DNA from: Gentiana macrophylla
Taxonomy: Eukaryota; Streptophyta; Magnoliopsida; Gentianales; Gentianaceae
Assembly: GCA_026214975.1 (NCBI GenBank)
Contig: JAOBSW010000489.1
Coordinates: 1 to 64,000, forward strand
Reading direction: 5' to 3'
Length of the DNA: 64,000 nt
Shown: in pieces, positions 1 through 11,348 of the stretch
Position numbering within the stretch: position 1 is the stretch's first letter
Layout of the letters: the number at the start of each line of letters is the position of its first letter
Made by a program: the position numbers and the translations under genes
Notes under the pieces: generated by a model
What the model was told of the DNA's origin: nothing
Databases searched by the model: none
What the model saw: the letters and a program-made list of their open reading frames with translations, nothing else

Positions 1-144
1 TTTATAGTTATTAATTAAATCCTTTTAAATAATAACTAAATCCCTTAATTAATCATTTTTAAATAAATAGATAAATAATATTTGTGTCGTCGTAGGTATG
101 ACCAATTACTATTTTACCCTTTTATGAAAAGTCGGGATGTTACA
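1..144. repeat. terminal part of an unidentified LTR-like repeat
   Basis: AT-rich sequence ending in GTCGGGATGTTACA at 131-144. Many plant gypsy LTRs begin TGTAACRYCC or end with its complement, so this could be the right-hand end of an LTR in either orientation. Only the edge is visible and no partner copy was found in the window. The assignment rests on the terminal motif alone. Confidence 0.3.
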
Positions 145-2984
145 CAAACAGGGGACAGAAACTCAAAAAATCAATCCTAAGGATATGGTTCTAAGTTTCC
201 TGATAGTTTGTTATAAGAGTAAGCAAACAAGGGCTAGTCCTGAACCAGAAGTCAAGTCCTTGCAAAGATCTAAAGATTTAGCTTGTCATGCCTTTTCCAC
301 AAGGCTGTGTGCAGGTATTCAAACCAACCACACAAGGAACAAGTCCTGAATTCTGAGATCACACAAGCTCGTACATAAACAACCACACACTCAACCTTAC
401 ACTTCAGTGACAAAATTAATACATTCCGTAATGAAGTCTCAAAATAAACCTTATGCTTCAAAGCGTTGATCTTGGTGATGCCACCAAATCATTGCATTTT
501 GACTTCTCAACCTTTTCTACAAATTTGTTATCGAATGAAGCGAGCAACCGACAGAGAGCTTAATCAGGTAGCAGTCGACACAAGATCGCTTTGCTAGTGA
601 AATATGGACATTAGGCCAATATCCTCTCAGACCAATTGCAAGTTCAAGCTTTCAAAGAGCAAGTCCTAATCTTGACACCGAGTACACTAGATTAAGTGCA
701 TGCACACAAACAGACTCACAACAATAACAAAAAGCCATACAAGGAGTTCTAAACACATAACATACATGGCCTAATTCAACAAGTATGCCACTTAAGAAAA
801 GTCAGATAAACACTTCATCAAAATGTAAGATGAGTTCAAGTGCAAATCCCATGGAACTGTAATCCTTACTCCTCCTTGAGCCAACCAAAGTGCTTAACCA
901 AAGAATTCTTAGAATGGATATTGCCACGCACAACTTTTTAATCTCACTCTTCTCAAGAATTTCGAACTCCAACTCACAACTAAAAGAGGACTTTTGAGAG
1001 TCTCAGAAATGTGGATTGCTTGTGTTATCGATCGTGCAATCCATGATAGTGTGATTGGCTATTTATAGTCTCGAGGTATGATTTGAACCTCAAAGGATTG
1101 TGTGAATAGGATCAAAAGCGGAATCAAGAAATCTGAGGCAATAACTAACATAATTATCCAAACCATGGTAACTAAGTGGTTGACTTGGGTTCAAAGAGTT
1201 GAGCATACTCTCAAAAGCGAGAGACATTTAGGCAAATAGAGAGAATGTATCAATTCAGTGAACCCTACGGGATTGGTTAACCAAGCAATTACCTATACTT
1301 AAACCAAATCGATCGATTTCTTTTGACATGTAAATGGACCCGACAAACCAAACTAATCAACCAAAACATAGCAAAAACACATGTGGTTTGGTCGTTGGTT
1401 TAAATGGACTAATGTTCGTGACTCAACCATAAACAAGAGCTCGAGTCCAAACCGAAAGTGGACATGGTTTAATCAAGACATCATTGAGGTGTTAACTCTT
1501 AGTCTAAAATTCAAAGATACAAAACTATGATTAAGCCAATTGCATCACTGGTGTAAACCCTTAGCTTTAAGACCGTTGATATAACCTAATTAAACCGACT
1601 TCACCGGGTTCAACCAACCTCAGGACAGACTTCATTGAGTTCATTGTACTCTCGCCTAACAAGTAAGTGGATCGGGTCAAGATTGGATTATGCCTCTTTA
1701 CCATTTCAAACTCACCGGTTCAATTTAACAAGATGAATAGCCAGGCCGCTCAAAGACATGAGCAATCTTGATGCATTAAATGTAGGATTTTGGCCACCTT
1801 TGAAGGTAAGGAATGCCAAACGAAATACCAACGTAATCAAGACAGTATCAATTCTAAATCGAATAATAATTGAAAATGATATTAACACAAGACTAAGAAG
1901 AGTTTTACTTCCTGAATTAATTGAAAATCGCCATTTAAGGTTCTAATTTGATCACGGGAACAACGGAGGAGTCGAAAAGGCCACACCTTTGTTCAAGGAT
2001 GCCATATAAGTCACGTGGATATTGTCAAAACATTGACTGTGAATCTTCAAAGATACAGGCTGAATGCTTCGAATCAGCATTCAATCAAGAAAAAGCTCGG
2101 ACCTTTCACACACAAATCCTCACAACGACAAAAGACCAAAAATCAGGCAGCTAATCCGTTCATATCAGAGTAATAAATATAAATACAAGCTATAAACAGA
2201 AAGATTTCACCTTTCCATACGTTTGATGGTAAAACCTTCGAATTAAATCCTTCATATTTCAAAGAAATACGTTGCAGAAACAATTATCAAATCAGTAGCG
2301 TATCGGAACAATAAAGGCATCAACTTTTCCCTTCAAACCTTCCTTTCTCGTATTACCCACATGGTTGCTCGAACTGGGCCTTAAGGATGCAATCCGTTCT
2401 TTCCATATTAGAATTCATCACGTGAAAGAGAAGATAGAATAAGTAAGCAGAGGAAACAGAAATATTTGCAGTAAATCATGAATTGAAGGGGCAGATATTC
2501 TGAGGAGACCAACAAGGCCACATTTTGGAGAAGGGAAACGACTAGAGTGTTTTAGTAGCCGACGATATAGTCAAAACTAATTTGGGTAAATGGAAGAATA
2601 GTAGAAATTAGGTTAAAAGGATTATAAAAGATAAAAGGTTCTGAATAAAGAGAGGAAAAAATATGTGGGCTAGACTTGAGACTATTTATTTTTTGAGTAC
2701 AACAACAAAGAATTAAATTATTTAATTAATCAATGAATTGATTTAATTAAATATTATAAAACCTGCAAAAATAAAATCAACAGAAATGCTATATGATGTG
2801 AGTCAAAGACTTCATGATTATATTAGTGTGACATACAGCATGATATGATAAATAATAATAAGTAAATCAAAGATTAATCAAGATGTCACACAACTTATAT
2901 AAAAAGCTTTAAATCTGTGGATACGCTACTTTTAAAAATTAATCAACATAATTAACCACACCACAAAAATACTCAACATAAAAG
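145..2984. other. non-coding, degenerate repeat DNA without recognisable gene
   Basis: No frame here resembles a known protein; the short open frames look random. On the - strand a TATA-like box lies at 1060-1067, with a leader-like sequence to its left, as in an LTR promoter read leftward. At 2885-2891 the sequence TGTCACA resembles an LTR terminus and lies about 95 bp before recognisable Sirevirus gag. The stretch is therefore probably one or more old LTR fragments that replaced the 5' end of the Sirevirus downstream. I could not align it with any other part of the window. Confidence 0.35.
1060..1067 (-). promoter_or_regulatory. TATA-box-like site in probable LTR remnant
   Basis: On the - strand the sequence is CTATAAATAG, preceded by GAGA and followed by a leader-like stretch without stable structure. 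It matches the TATA pattern of the clearer LTRs in this window. No element body could be assigned, so function is speculative. Confidence 0.3.
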
Positions 2985-2989
2985 TTGTA

Positions 2990-3840
2990 TACAGGCTTTT
3001 CTAGCTGCTACACAAGATGAAATAATGGATGTGCTAACTGACGGACCACTCCAAATCACTAAAGTCATTACTGCTCATTGTGTGAATCAAACCATTCCTA
3101 AACCAAAGGAAGAATGGGTTGTTAAAGATAGAAAAGAGCAAATCTAAACAATATTGGTATTAATATCAATTACGTAACCTTGATAGCAATATGTAAATGA
3201 AAGAGAAAGATTGCATGACTGCCAAAGATTTATGGGAGAAGCTACAACTGATCTGTGAAGGCATTGATGTCAAGAAGAATAAGATTGATGTGGCCAAACT
3301 GAAGGTCCAAGAATTCAAGATGAAGTCCACTAAAACCATTAAAAAATGGAATCAATGTTTAATGATATTCTGGATGAACTCACCCTGCTAAATGTGGAGT
3401 ACACTAAAGAAGAGATCAACACAAGAATTCTGAAAGCTTTACCATCAAAAGAAATATGGAATATGAAAGTCATCAGAATGGGAGAATCCAGAGACTTCAA
3501 GAGGAGGATACCTTCAAGTTATTCTCGATCTTAAAGACTATGAATTTAGTGAAGATCTCATTGCACGTGGTGAAAAAGAAGTGCCAAAGACTACAAAGAC
3601 CTGGCTACAAAACACAGAGAAGAATCATCAAATGCTCATGCCGATGAACTGGATTATATTCAGGAACAAATAGCATTGATGACCAGAAGAATAAGGATGT
3701 TGGAGACTGGAAGAGCATCTCCAAAGAATTATAGCAGGAAAGCAACTGAGAAAAAGGAAGAATCAAAGAAGGATCCCGATTATCTATGCTTCAACTACGT
3801 TAAGCCCGGACATTTCAAACTCCGATTGTCCTCGAATTGA
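2990..3840 (+). pseudogene. Sirevirus gag remnant
   Basis: The conceptual product would be the nucleocapsid precursor of the element. Fragments in order: an N-terminal stretch reading FLAATQDEIMDVLTDGP (about 2996-3046); a central capsid-like helix region with TAKDLWEKLQLICEGIDVKK (about 3210-3285); an ILKALPSKEIWNMKV segment (about 3427-3472); and a zinc-knuckle remnant YLCFNYVKPGHFK near 3783-3820, where the CX2C pattern is damaged. At least three frame changes and several stops separate the pieces. The order and wording match copia gag of the UBN2/retrotran_gag type. The true start is not present because the 5' end of the element is missing. Confidence 0.7.
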
Positions 3841-4411
3841 TACGTAAAATGGATCCCGATTACTAAAGTGCTTCGATTGTAAAACCCTAGACACTTCAAA
3901 CTCGCTCGCCCTGCACTGGCCGAGGCAAAAGGGTCGCAGAGATGACCGCTATGAAATCACTTGTTGCCGGTGATGATTCTCAAGCATGGCAGTAGTCCAA
4001 AAAGCACAATCTAGAAATGAATCGATGACATCGCCTCATGGCACACACGGAGGACATGGAGGAGGTATATAACACTGTATCCAATAACACTCCTGCTGAA
4101 AGTGAAAGTTCATATACCGGTGGTTCCAATCCTAAGAATTCTAAAATGGAACAACCTTTGATTCCCTCCTTAATCAATCGAGGATAATACAACTGCAAGA
4201 GAGTGTGAAGGCGTAAAGTGAAACACTCTAAGCAGAAATTCAAAGATTGCATGCTGAATTAAGGATTCTCAAAGGCAAGGAAACTGATTATGAACAGAAT
4301 CAGCAGAAGCCTACTGCACCAGCAGTAGCAACTGAATATGTGGCACAATAAAGTTCCGCAACTACATTCAAATCCTCAGACGCTTTCCGGGTGATGTAAC
4401 AGCCTCTAAGG

Positions 4412-5040
4412 ATGGATCAAGTAAGGCCGCTAAACCTAGTGCCGTGGATTGGTCCTAAGTTTGTAGTCAAGACAAGATCCAACACCCTAAAAGGATGTCA
4501 AGTAGTAAAGATCGCTGAGAATGCTTCAAAGAAGCAAAATCAAAAGTCTAAAATGACAAAGCAGCATTCCAACAACAAGTGGTATATCAAAAGGTAGTTC
4601 TCATGCACCTTTTAAACTCAATAAAACAGACCGCTTCAAGATCCGCCAAACACCAAAAGGCTAATCCTAGATTAGCCAAGAACCGTAAATATCCTAAATA
4701 TAATAATGTCAAACATAAGAATGTTAGTCATTCGGCGGATACATATCTCGCGGGAAAGGCGATTATTCCTCGATGAAGATTGGGATATTCATGCCCGGTT
4801 GTTAGAAACAAGAAGTTTAACCATAATGCTAATGCTAGACCTCAGCAATGGAATCAGCCAAGGACTCAGCAGAGACCTCAACCGAGGAATCAGCAGAGGT
4901 CTCGACAGAGACCACAATATAAGGTTGTTCCAAATAGACAACAACCTTATGGTTACACTAATGCATCTAACAACAGAAACCAATTTACACAAAGACTATG
5001 TACCAAGAGGCCATAAACCATAAATGAATGTTACACAATC
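4412..5040 (+). pseudogene. gag-pol linker remnant, Gln/Arg/Pro-rich
   Basis: Two overlapping open stretches encode a basic, low-complexity segment. The clearest (4780-5016) is rich in Gln, Asn, Arg and Pro with repeated QQRP/QPRNQQR-like units, then QPYGYTNASNNRNQF. A segment like this between zinc knuckle and protease is usual in Sireviruses, where it is thought to contact RNA. The reading frame shifts near 4590 and 4780. 3841-4411 between gag and this segment is decayed and gives no recognisable domain. Assignment is from position and composition rather than a motif. Confidence 0.5.
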
Positions 5041-5179
5041 CAACACTAGATACTATGGGAATATGGCATACATATATGAACAAAAGTGCAATAACTTCCA
5101 AACGAGACCTTAGGAAATTTGCCAAGGGTTGTACTTACCATCGACCACCATGCACCCAAACAGTTTGGTACCTAAAACA

Positions 5180-5430
5180 CATTAAATTTGTTTTGTAGGG
5201 TGTCTGGTATTTTTACAGTGGATGTTCCAGACACATGACAATGAGCAAGCACTGTTTGGTGGATTTTGTTGCCAAGGATTGACCAAAAGTCAATTTTGTA
5301 AACAAGGACGCACCTGGATACACAAGAGGATATGGCATATTTGTTAAGAATGGTCTTACAATAAAGAATGTAGCATATGTTGAAGAAATGGACTGAAACC
5401 TACTCAGCACCAGTCAGTTTTGTGACATGT
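5180..5430 (+). pseudogene. copia aspartic protease and gag-pre-integrase remnant
   Basis: One frame reads WYFYSGCSRHMT at 5205-5240, which aligns with the protease active-site signature WYLDSGCSRHMT of Sirevirus pol. The catalytic Asp codon is replaced by a Tyr codon (TAC, 5214-5216), so the enzyme would be inactive. Further on, YGIFVKNGLTIKNVAYVEEM and a LLSTSQFCD segment (about 5330-5430) match the pre-integrase domain, with a stop in the middle. Frames change between the two blocks. Confidence 0.65.
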
Positions 5431-6019
5431 GTAGAATAAGGGTGGAAGCACAAACAAAAGGAGAGAGGAAAAGTAGAAAGGGGGGAAGAAGTCTTGTGCT
5501 AGTTCTTACTAACATTTCTTTATCATTATTCAGTGTTTTATTTGTTCTCTTATTTTGAAAGCCCTTTCATTCTTTCATTTATTCCTTTTTATCTCTTCGA
5601 GGAATTGCTTTTTGCCAGAGTGATTTTTGAATAAAGATGGGAATTAAAAAATAAAAAGAATCTAAATAAATGCGCAAATGTTATAAAGTCACTTTTGAGA
5701 GGGATCAATGTATTGTCATGAGTCAGATGGCACATCAAGTTGTACTTGCTGGAAGAAGACAAATGTAATATGTACATTGTAGATCGGACCTCTCGTTGTA
5801 CCGTAAACTTGTCTCATTGTTCATACAAAATCGTAACTCAATTGGTTGTGGCATAAGAAGTTAAATCATCTAAATTTTGATGATATCAAATGTTGGTGAA
5901 ATAGAAGCTAGTGATAGGTTTACGAAAACACATACAAGAAGGATGGCATATATGATGCTTGTCAACAAGGAAAGCAGACAAAAGCAAGTTTCAAATCTAT
6001 GACTCAAGAGTGAACTAAA

Positions 6020-6400
6020 ATAGTTTTGGAGCTAATGCATATGGATCTTTTTGGACCAGTAATACCAACAAGCATAACTGGAAAGAAGTATACTCTGGTA
6101 GTTATGGATGATTATTCAAGATACAATTGGGTAATATTTATGAACAAGAAAAGTGAAACAATACGTAAGATGCCTCGAACTTTTGAAGAGGCTACAAAGA
6201 TGAGAAAATTGTTACAAAGAGTAAATATCAAATCAGGTAAGGGTGCTGAGTTCATAAACAAAGTCATCAGGGAATTTTGTTGACATAATGGTGTGATGCA
6301 TCAACTAGAAGCCACTGGAACACCTCAGCAAACTGGGGTTCCTGAAAGAAGAAAGAGGACTTTGAAGGAAGCAGCAGACAATGATCAAGTGAGGAAAATT
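6020..6400 (+). pseudogene. copia integrase core remnant
   Basis: The frame at 6026-6283 reads MELMHMDLFGPV then YTLVVMDDYSRYNWVIFM, matching the start of the retroviral integrase core (first catalytic Asp in HMDLFGP). The second Asp, normally in an R/KSDxGxEF motif, is altered to Gly (KSGKGAEF). After a stop at 6281-6283 the alignment continues with TPQQTGVPERRKRTL, which keeps the third catalytic residue (Glu). The zinc-binding HHCC region upstream (5440-6020) cannot be recognised. The product would be catalytically dead. Confidence 0.75.
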
Positions 6401-6989
6401 ACCGTAAAGGTATTGGGGTGAAACCATCAATACAAAGATGTTATACATATAATAGAACTTCAGAAATGTAAATCTTGACAAGACACCTTATGAAGTTTGG
6501 AATGGAAGAAAGTCTAACATATCCTACTTTCATCCTTTTGGGAGTAAATGCTTTATTTTAAATCATAAGAACAACTGAAGACTTTTAAACCAAAATCTGA
6601 TGAAGGAATTTTCTTGGGCTACTCTTCAGTCAGCAAGGCTTTCAAAGTGCTGAACAATTAAACACCCAAACATGATTAATCTATACATTTGTTTGATGAA
6701 CCAAAGTTCATTGGAATGCAAGATAAATAAGTTTCAGAACCGGATGTAAATCTAGAAATCACAAACCTTGAGTATGTTGTTGTTCTTAAAAAGTTAAGTG
6801 ATATAAAAGTGTCCGATTTTGGAAAGAAAGCATCACCCAATGCCGCTTTGTCGAAGGACTGCTTGATGATTTACCGATACACAATACTACTATCGATACA
6901 AGAATCGATATAGTCAAGGATTCGCTGATCCTCAGATCGAACCCTAGCAGCACTCTCTAAGATCAAGTTCCATAAAATCAATCACCTTA

Positions 6990-7900
6990 TTATTTACAAT
7001 GGTTGAAGGATCACCATACCAAACAAGTAATTGGTGATGTACAGGAAGGTGTCAAGACTAGAAGACTACTAGAAGCAATTGTTGATCCTGATTGGATATT
7101 TGCTATACAAGAAGAACTCAATGAGTTTGAAGGAAATCAAGTATGGACACTAGTTGGCAAGCACAATCATGCAAATATCATTGGTACAAAATGGGTTTAA
7201 AGAAATCGCTTGATGAATTAGGTAGCATTATAGAAATAAGGCTAGACTAGTTGCAAAGGGCTATTCACAAAAAGGTAAGGAGTAGATTTGATAAGACATA
7301 AGCCTATGTTGCAAGATTGAAAGCTATCACTGCTTTTTGGCATATGCTACACACAAAAACTTCAAAGTTTATCAAATGGATGTAAAAAGTGCATTTCTAA
7401 ATGGTATTTTGGAGAAGAGGTTCATCTTCAAAAACCTCCTGGTTTTGAAATTAAAGGTCAAGAAGATAAAGTGTACATACTTAACAAGGAACTTTATGGA
7501 TTGAAACAGGCACCAAGAGCTTGGTATGAGACACTATCTCAATTCTCGATGAATAATGGTTTTACTAAAGGAACCATTGATAAGACTCTTTTCTAAATCG
7601 CTGAAGGAGACAACACTCTACCAAAGGCAAATGTATGTGGATGACCTAATATTTGGCTCAAAAGTATGTACTATGTGAAAAGTTTGCTAATCTCATGAAA
7701 AGTAAGTTTTAGATGATTATGATGGGTGAAATGAACTACTTTTTGGGACTACAATTCAAGCAAATGGAAGATGAAATATTCGTTCATCAAACAAAATATA
7801 CCAAGGACCTGTTGAAGAAGTTTGGTATGGAAAATAGCACCAAATTTTCAACTCCTATGGGTACAAGCATCGATTGATGTAGACAAAGAAGGTAAAGATG
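6990..7900 (+). pseudogene. copia reverse transcriptase remnant
   Basis: Recognisable blocks: DPDWIFAIQEELNEFEGNQVWTLV and IIGTKWV (7085-7198), matching the RT entry region; YQMDVKSAFLNG (about 7372-7405); a LYGLKQAPRAWYE-like block (about 7492-7530); and the catalytic box MYVDDLIFGS near 7630-7660, where both Asp of YVDD are kept. At least four frameshifts and many stops separate the blocks. The preceding stretch 6400-6990 matches the integrase C-terminal and linker region only weakly. Confidence 0.8.
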
Positions 7901-8059
7901 TTGACCAAACACTATACAGAAGAATGATAGGAAGTCTCATCAGATCTCACACCAAGCAGACTGTATATATCCTTTGCAAGTGGGTGATTATGCAAGATTT
8001 CAATCAAAACCTAAAGAAAGTAACTTAGTCTGCTTGTCAAAATGATACTCAAGTATCTA

Positions 8060-8600
8060 AAAGAAACTTTGGGAGTAGGGATATGGTATTCAATATACGG
8101 AGGTTTCAAAGTAATATCCTACTCAGATTCTGATTAAGCTGGGTGCAAGATTGCTAGAAAACGCACCACATGAACAGGTCAGTTGATAGGAAATAGACTT
8201 GTCTCCTAGTTCATCAAGAAACAAAATTATATATCAACTTTCATTGTTGAAGTAGAATACATAGCTGCTGGAAGTTGTTGTGCACAAGTCCTTTGGTTAA
8301 GACAATAATTAAGGGACTACAGGTTTGAAGAAAGAGAAATGTATGTAATGTGTGATAACACAAGTGCAATTTCCATAACACAAAATCATGTTTTGCACTC
8401 AAGAACCAAACACATTGATGTGAGACATCATTTTATAAGAGATCATTTTGAAAAGAAAGTTGATGTGGTTCTTTACATTTGTACTGAAGATCAACTTCCA
8501 GATATCTTTACAAAGCCTATGGATGCTGAATGATTTGCTAAGTTAAGAACTGAATTTGGCATCATCAAGGTTTGCTGGCCTGCTGATGGTCAGCAGAGCA
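8060..8600 (+). pseudogene. copia RNase H remnant and end of pol
   Basis: Blocks in order: YSDSD (about 8120), VEVEYIAAGSCCAQVLWLR (about 8250-8308) and a clean open stretch at 8339-8533 with CDNTSAISITQN, HSRTKHIDVRHHFIRDHF and QLPDIFTKP. These are the standard end of Ty1/copia pol. The frame closes with TGA just after the TKPMDAE motif, a natural pol end in many copies. Upstream blocks carry stops, so the domain as a whole is broken. Confidence 0.85.
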
Positions 8601-8614
8601 TTGGAATTCACCAC

Positions 8615-8781
8615 GGGGACTAGTTTTTGCCCTGCTGGGTGCACTCACTTGGCAGATTAGTCATTGGTACAAACAATTCATGGATGCTCATGAAGATTTG
8701 TCAATTGAGCAAATGAAGTTGCCAAGGGGATTGGTATTTGCCTTGCTGGGTGAGCTCACTTGGTAGATCAATCATTGGTAT
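8615..8781 (+). repeat. imperfect direct repeat just after pol
   Basis: Two copies of a unit of about 56 bp, 8615-8670 and 8726-8781, both opening with GGGGAYTRGT and containing TGCCYTGCTGGGTG, CTCACTTGG and ATCATTGGTA-like segments. They differ at a modest number of positions. The spacer is about 55 bp. It is a local duplication in the pol to env-like junction of the Sirevirus. Confidence 0.7.
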
Positions 8782-9329
8782 TAAACTTCATCTTGTATTA
8801 TCAGTTGGCAAATTCTATATTTTGAATCAATCAATGAAAATGAGAAGATCGGGCTTAATAATCAAGACATCGCCAGATTTTATCCCTCGCTTTGAAGCAC
8901 ACGCCAGAGTCTCTACATCAATCATCACAAGGTTTATTCTTAAAAAGTCCGACTTTAATGAAAGTCAACAAATAGAGTTAAAGGGTTTTAACCTTATCTT
9001 TATTACAAATGTTAAAAGGACATGACCGCTTCATATGATTAATGAGGTTATGTAGTGGGACGACGATGGCATATTATTATTGATTCCACTTGTTCGTGCA
9101 TTGGGATGGTACATATGCAATCGCACATGCCTAGAGGGGTATACCAACTACATCCTATATATCGTAGAATTTTTTTGCAGAGAATTATCACTACATTCTC
9201 TTGCAAACACTCAATATCTTGCGATAATCTAGCAATGTCTTCTTTTCTCACAAAATCAAGAAGCAAAATGTCTCATCGATGACATTTATCTCGGTTTGAG
9301 TCAAAGTGTTCATGGTTTTGTTAAGGATG

Positions 9330-10400
9330 CCGGTAAAGGAGAGTTTGCAATCAATCTCGGAAGAAGGATTCGTGTATGAGGTCTTGAAAATGTGTTTAAT
9401 AATCGACCGAAACAATCTCTTACAGTAAATGTGTGATTTTTGGAGGAACAAGGTTATAAGATGGAACACGTATGTTTACAACCACGCTCATGGAAGGAGA
9501 TTCTCATTCGCCGATTTATTAATGGAATTTTTGGGTTTGCACAAGGAAATGGAGCCTCAACAAACCCAAAAAGTATGCAACAGTCCAGAATTACCTTTTG
9601 TTGAAACAATCAAGACTGATCCCGATGAACCTTCATCACGTAGAATCAATGTTAGATATATTTTTATGAATATAATCACGAGCAAATACATTGCCGTAAA
9701 CTTAATTGGGTTGGTTTGAAGATATGGTACTCTATCGTGGGCCCAAGATTGATTTGATGATTATCATTTCAAGAAGTATGAAGCTTGATTGGGCTGGATT
9801 CTTCATACACTACATAAAGAAAATTACGACTGAAAAAGAGAGGCAATCAAGAAAGAACAAAGAAGAAAAAAAAGACAAATAATATGTTGGATCCGATTCT
9901 TTATCATGATAAAACCTTTGGGTTTGATGATACAAAGTCTATCAATCACTTGCAAATTGACGATGTAGCTCTCAAAACATTAACAAAGCAAGATACAAAC
10001 TGGTTAATTCACCAATCCCTGGATTGATGATGATGGAGAAGATCAACCGTAAGAGAGTGAACCCAATCCGAATTGAGAAGAAAGAGGAAAGTCGATCCTA
10101 AAGTTGCTGAATCAAGAAAATCAGTGGAGAAACGGCAAGTTATCGATACAAGGAATATCACGTATATCCTTAAACCTAAAACGTCAAAACGACTCGCCAG
10201 ATCGTGCAAAGCCTCGGCCGATACAAGCACCACAAGAGATTCCCATGTACCAACCGAACTCAGAAAGACAACAATATGCTAAATTTTCACTTAGCAACTT
10301 GAAGAGGCCTCAAGAAAAGAAATGTCGTAAGCAAAGAGGCATGTGAACAATCTCTGTTTTAATCCCTTGGAAGACCATATAAGAGACCTAAACAAGTTTC
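9330..10400 (+). pseudogene. Sirevirus env-like region, proximal part
   Basis: Broken frames read CLQPRSWKEI and RRFINGIFGF near 9470-9535, then a basic Lys-rich stretch (about 9830-9885), DPILYHDKTFGFDD near 9892-9930 and an Arg/Lys-rich segment RRKRKVDPKVAESRKSVEKRQ near 10073-10140. Position right after RNase H and the composition agree with the extra ORF of Sireviruses often called envelope-like; its role is unproven. I see no clear signal peptide or fusion-like segment. The stretch 8782-9329 before it holds no recognisable coding. Confidence 0.45.
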
Positions 10401-10465
10401 TAAGAAAAGGGTTATACATCGAAAGGGGAAGGTTTTAAGAACCTTGAAAGAATAGGGAAAAGAAG

Positions 10466-11151
10466 ATGATGAAACAGAAGAAGAAGAAGAAGGTGAGAAA
10501 AAGCCAACTGAAGTGGCTGCTGATGTACAAGAGCCAACTTAAGTGGCTAATGATGTTCAAGAGCCAACTGAACTGGCTGCTGATGAACAAAAGCCTGCTA
10601 AGAAGGCTAGTGAAATGGAACACACCCCTGTTGTGGATGATACGACATACAAGGGGAAGTAAGAATAAAACAAACCCTCGCTGAGGATGCCGAACATGAG
10701 GGAAGCAAATGTTATGTAGAAGGTTCATACCAATGTCCTCTCGACTACTAAACACAATCGACATCTTTCACCGCTTAGGAAACTTTGACATATTTGGTAC
10801 AATCCTTTGAGGCCATCCGATGAGGCCACCCGAGGAGCCTTTCAAGATCCTCGGCCGAGGAGGCCACCTCGAGGCCGAGGTATTGTCAAGAGGTACAAAC
10901 CTTTGAGGCCGGGCCCGAGGCCAATATTTTCAGCAGTACAAACCATTAGAGGCGGGCTCATGGAGCCTCAACCAATTGTAAGAAATCCAACAATGCCTTA
11001 TGTCAAGATACCAAGAAAACAAAAAGAGGATCCAGACTTCAAGAAAATTAATGAATACTTTCAGTGGAAGTTTGTTTTCTACAAGAAACAAAAACATGTA
11101 GCAGAACCAATGACTAGCTTTGAAGAATGGGTTTTGAAACCTTTGGGGTAG
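10466..11151 (+). pseudogene. env-like region, repeat and Arg/Pro-rich part
   Basis: Begins with a Lys run, followed by a tandem repeat coding for a QEPTxxAxDx-type decapeptide. From 10807 to 11151 an open stretch encodes RPSDEATRGAFQDPRPRRPPRG followed by repeated RYKPLRPG-like units, a very basic segment, and then IPRKQKEDPDFKKINEYFQWKF, which looks like a folded domain. It ends at a TAG at 11149-11151. Local GC content is raised by the repeated GAGGCC words. No catalytic motif is visible. It is probably part of the same env-like ORF as the neighbouring frames, separated by frameshifts. Confidence 0.4.
10501..10600 (+). repeat. 30-bp tandem repeat in env-like frame
   Basis: Three full units of exactly 30 bp (10501-10530, 10531-10560, 10561-10590) and a diverged fourth. 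Each begins AAGCC or GAGCC and contains TGGCTGCTGATG-like sequence. The length is a multiple of three, so copy number can change without breaking the frame. Confidence 0.85.
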
Positions 11152-11348
11152 AAAACTTGATGGGATTAATTGATACATCTGAATTGGCAATGAGGATTCT
11201 AGAACTAATTGCTGATGGAAGCAAAAAAGGAAAAATTGTCTTCTAAGATCCTAAGTTTAGACCTTTTGGTGATAATGATGATTCATCATCATCTGATTCT
11301 GATGATGACTATCCTATGCACCATAGAGAAACAAGTGGTTTGGAATAA

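Noticed and set aside
137..461. Short frames on both strands near the left edge
   Set aside because: 60-70 codons, overlapping on both strands, no similarity; expected by chance.
10435..10764. 109-codon - strand frame with Phe/Leu-rich, membrane-like composition
   Set aside because: It is the mirror of the + strand Lys-rich and repeat region of the env-like ORF; hydrophobic composition is a by-product of that.
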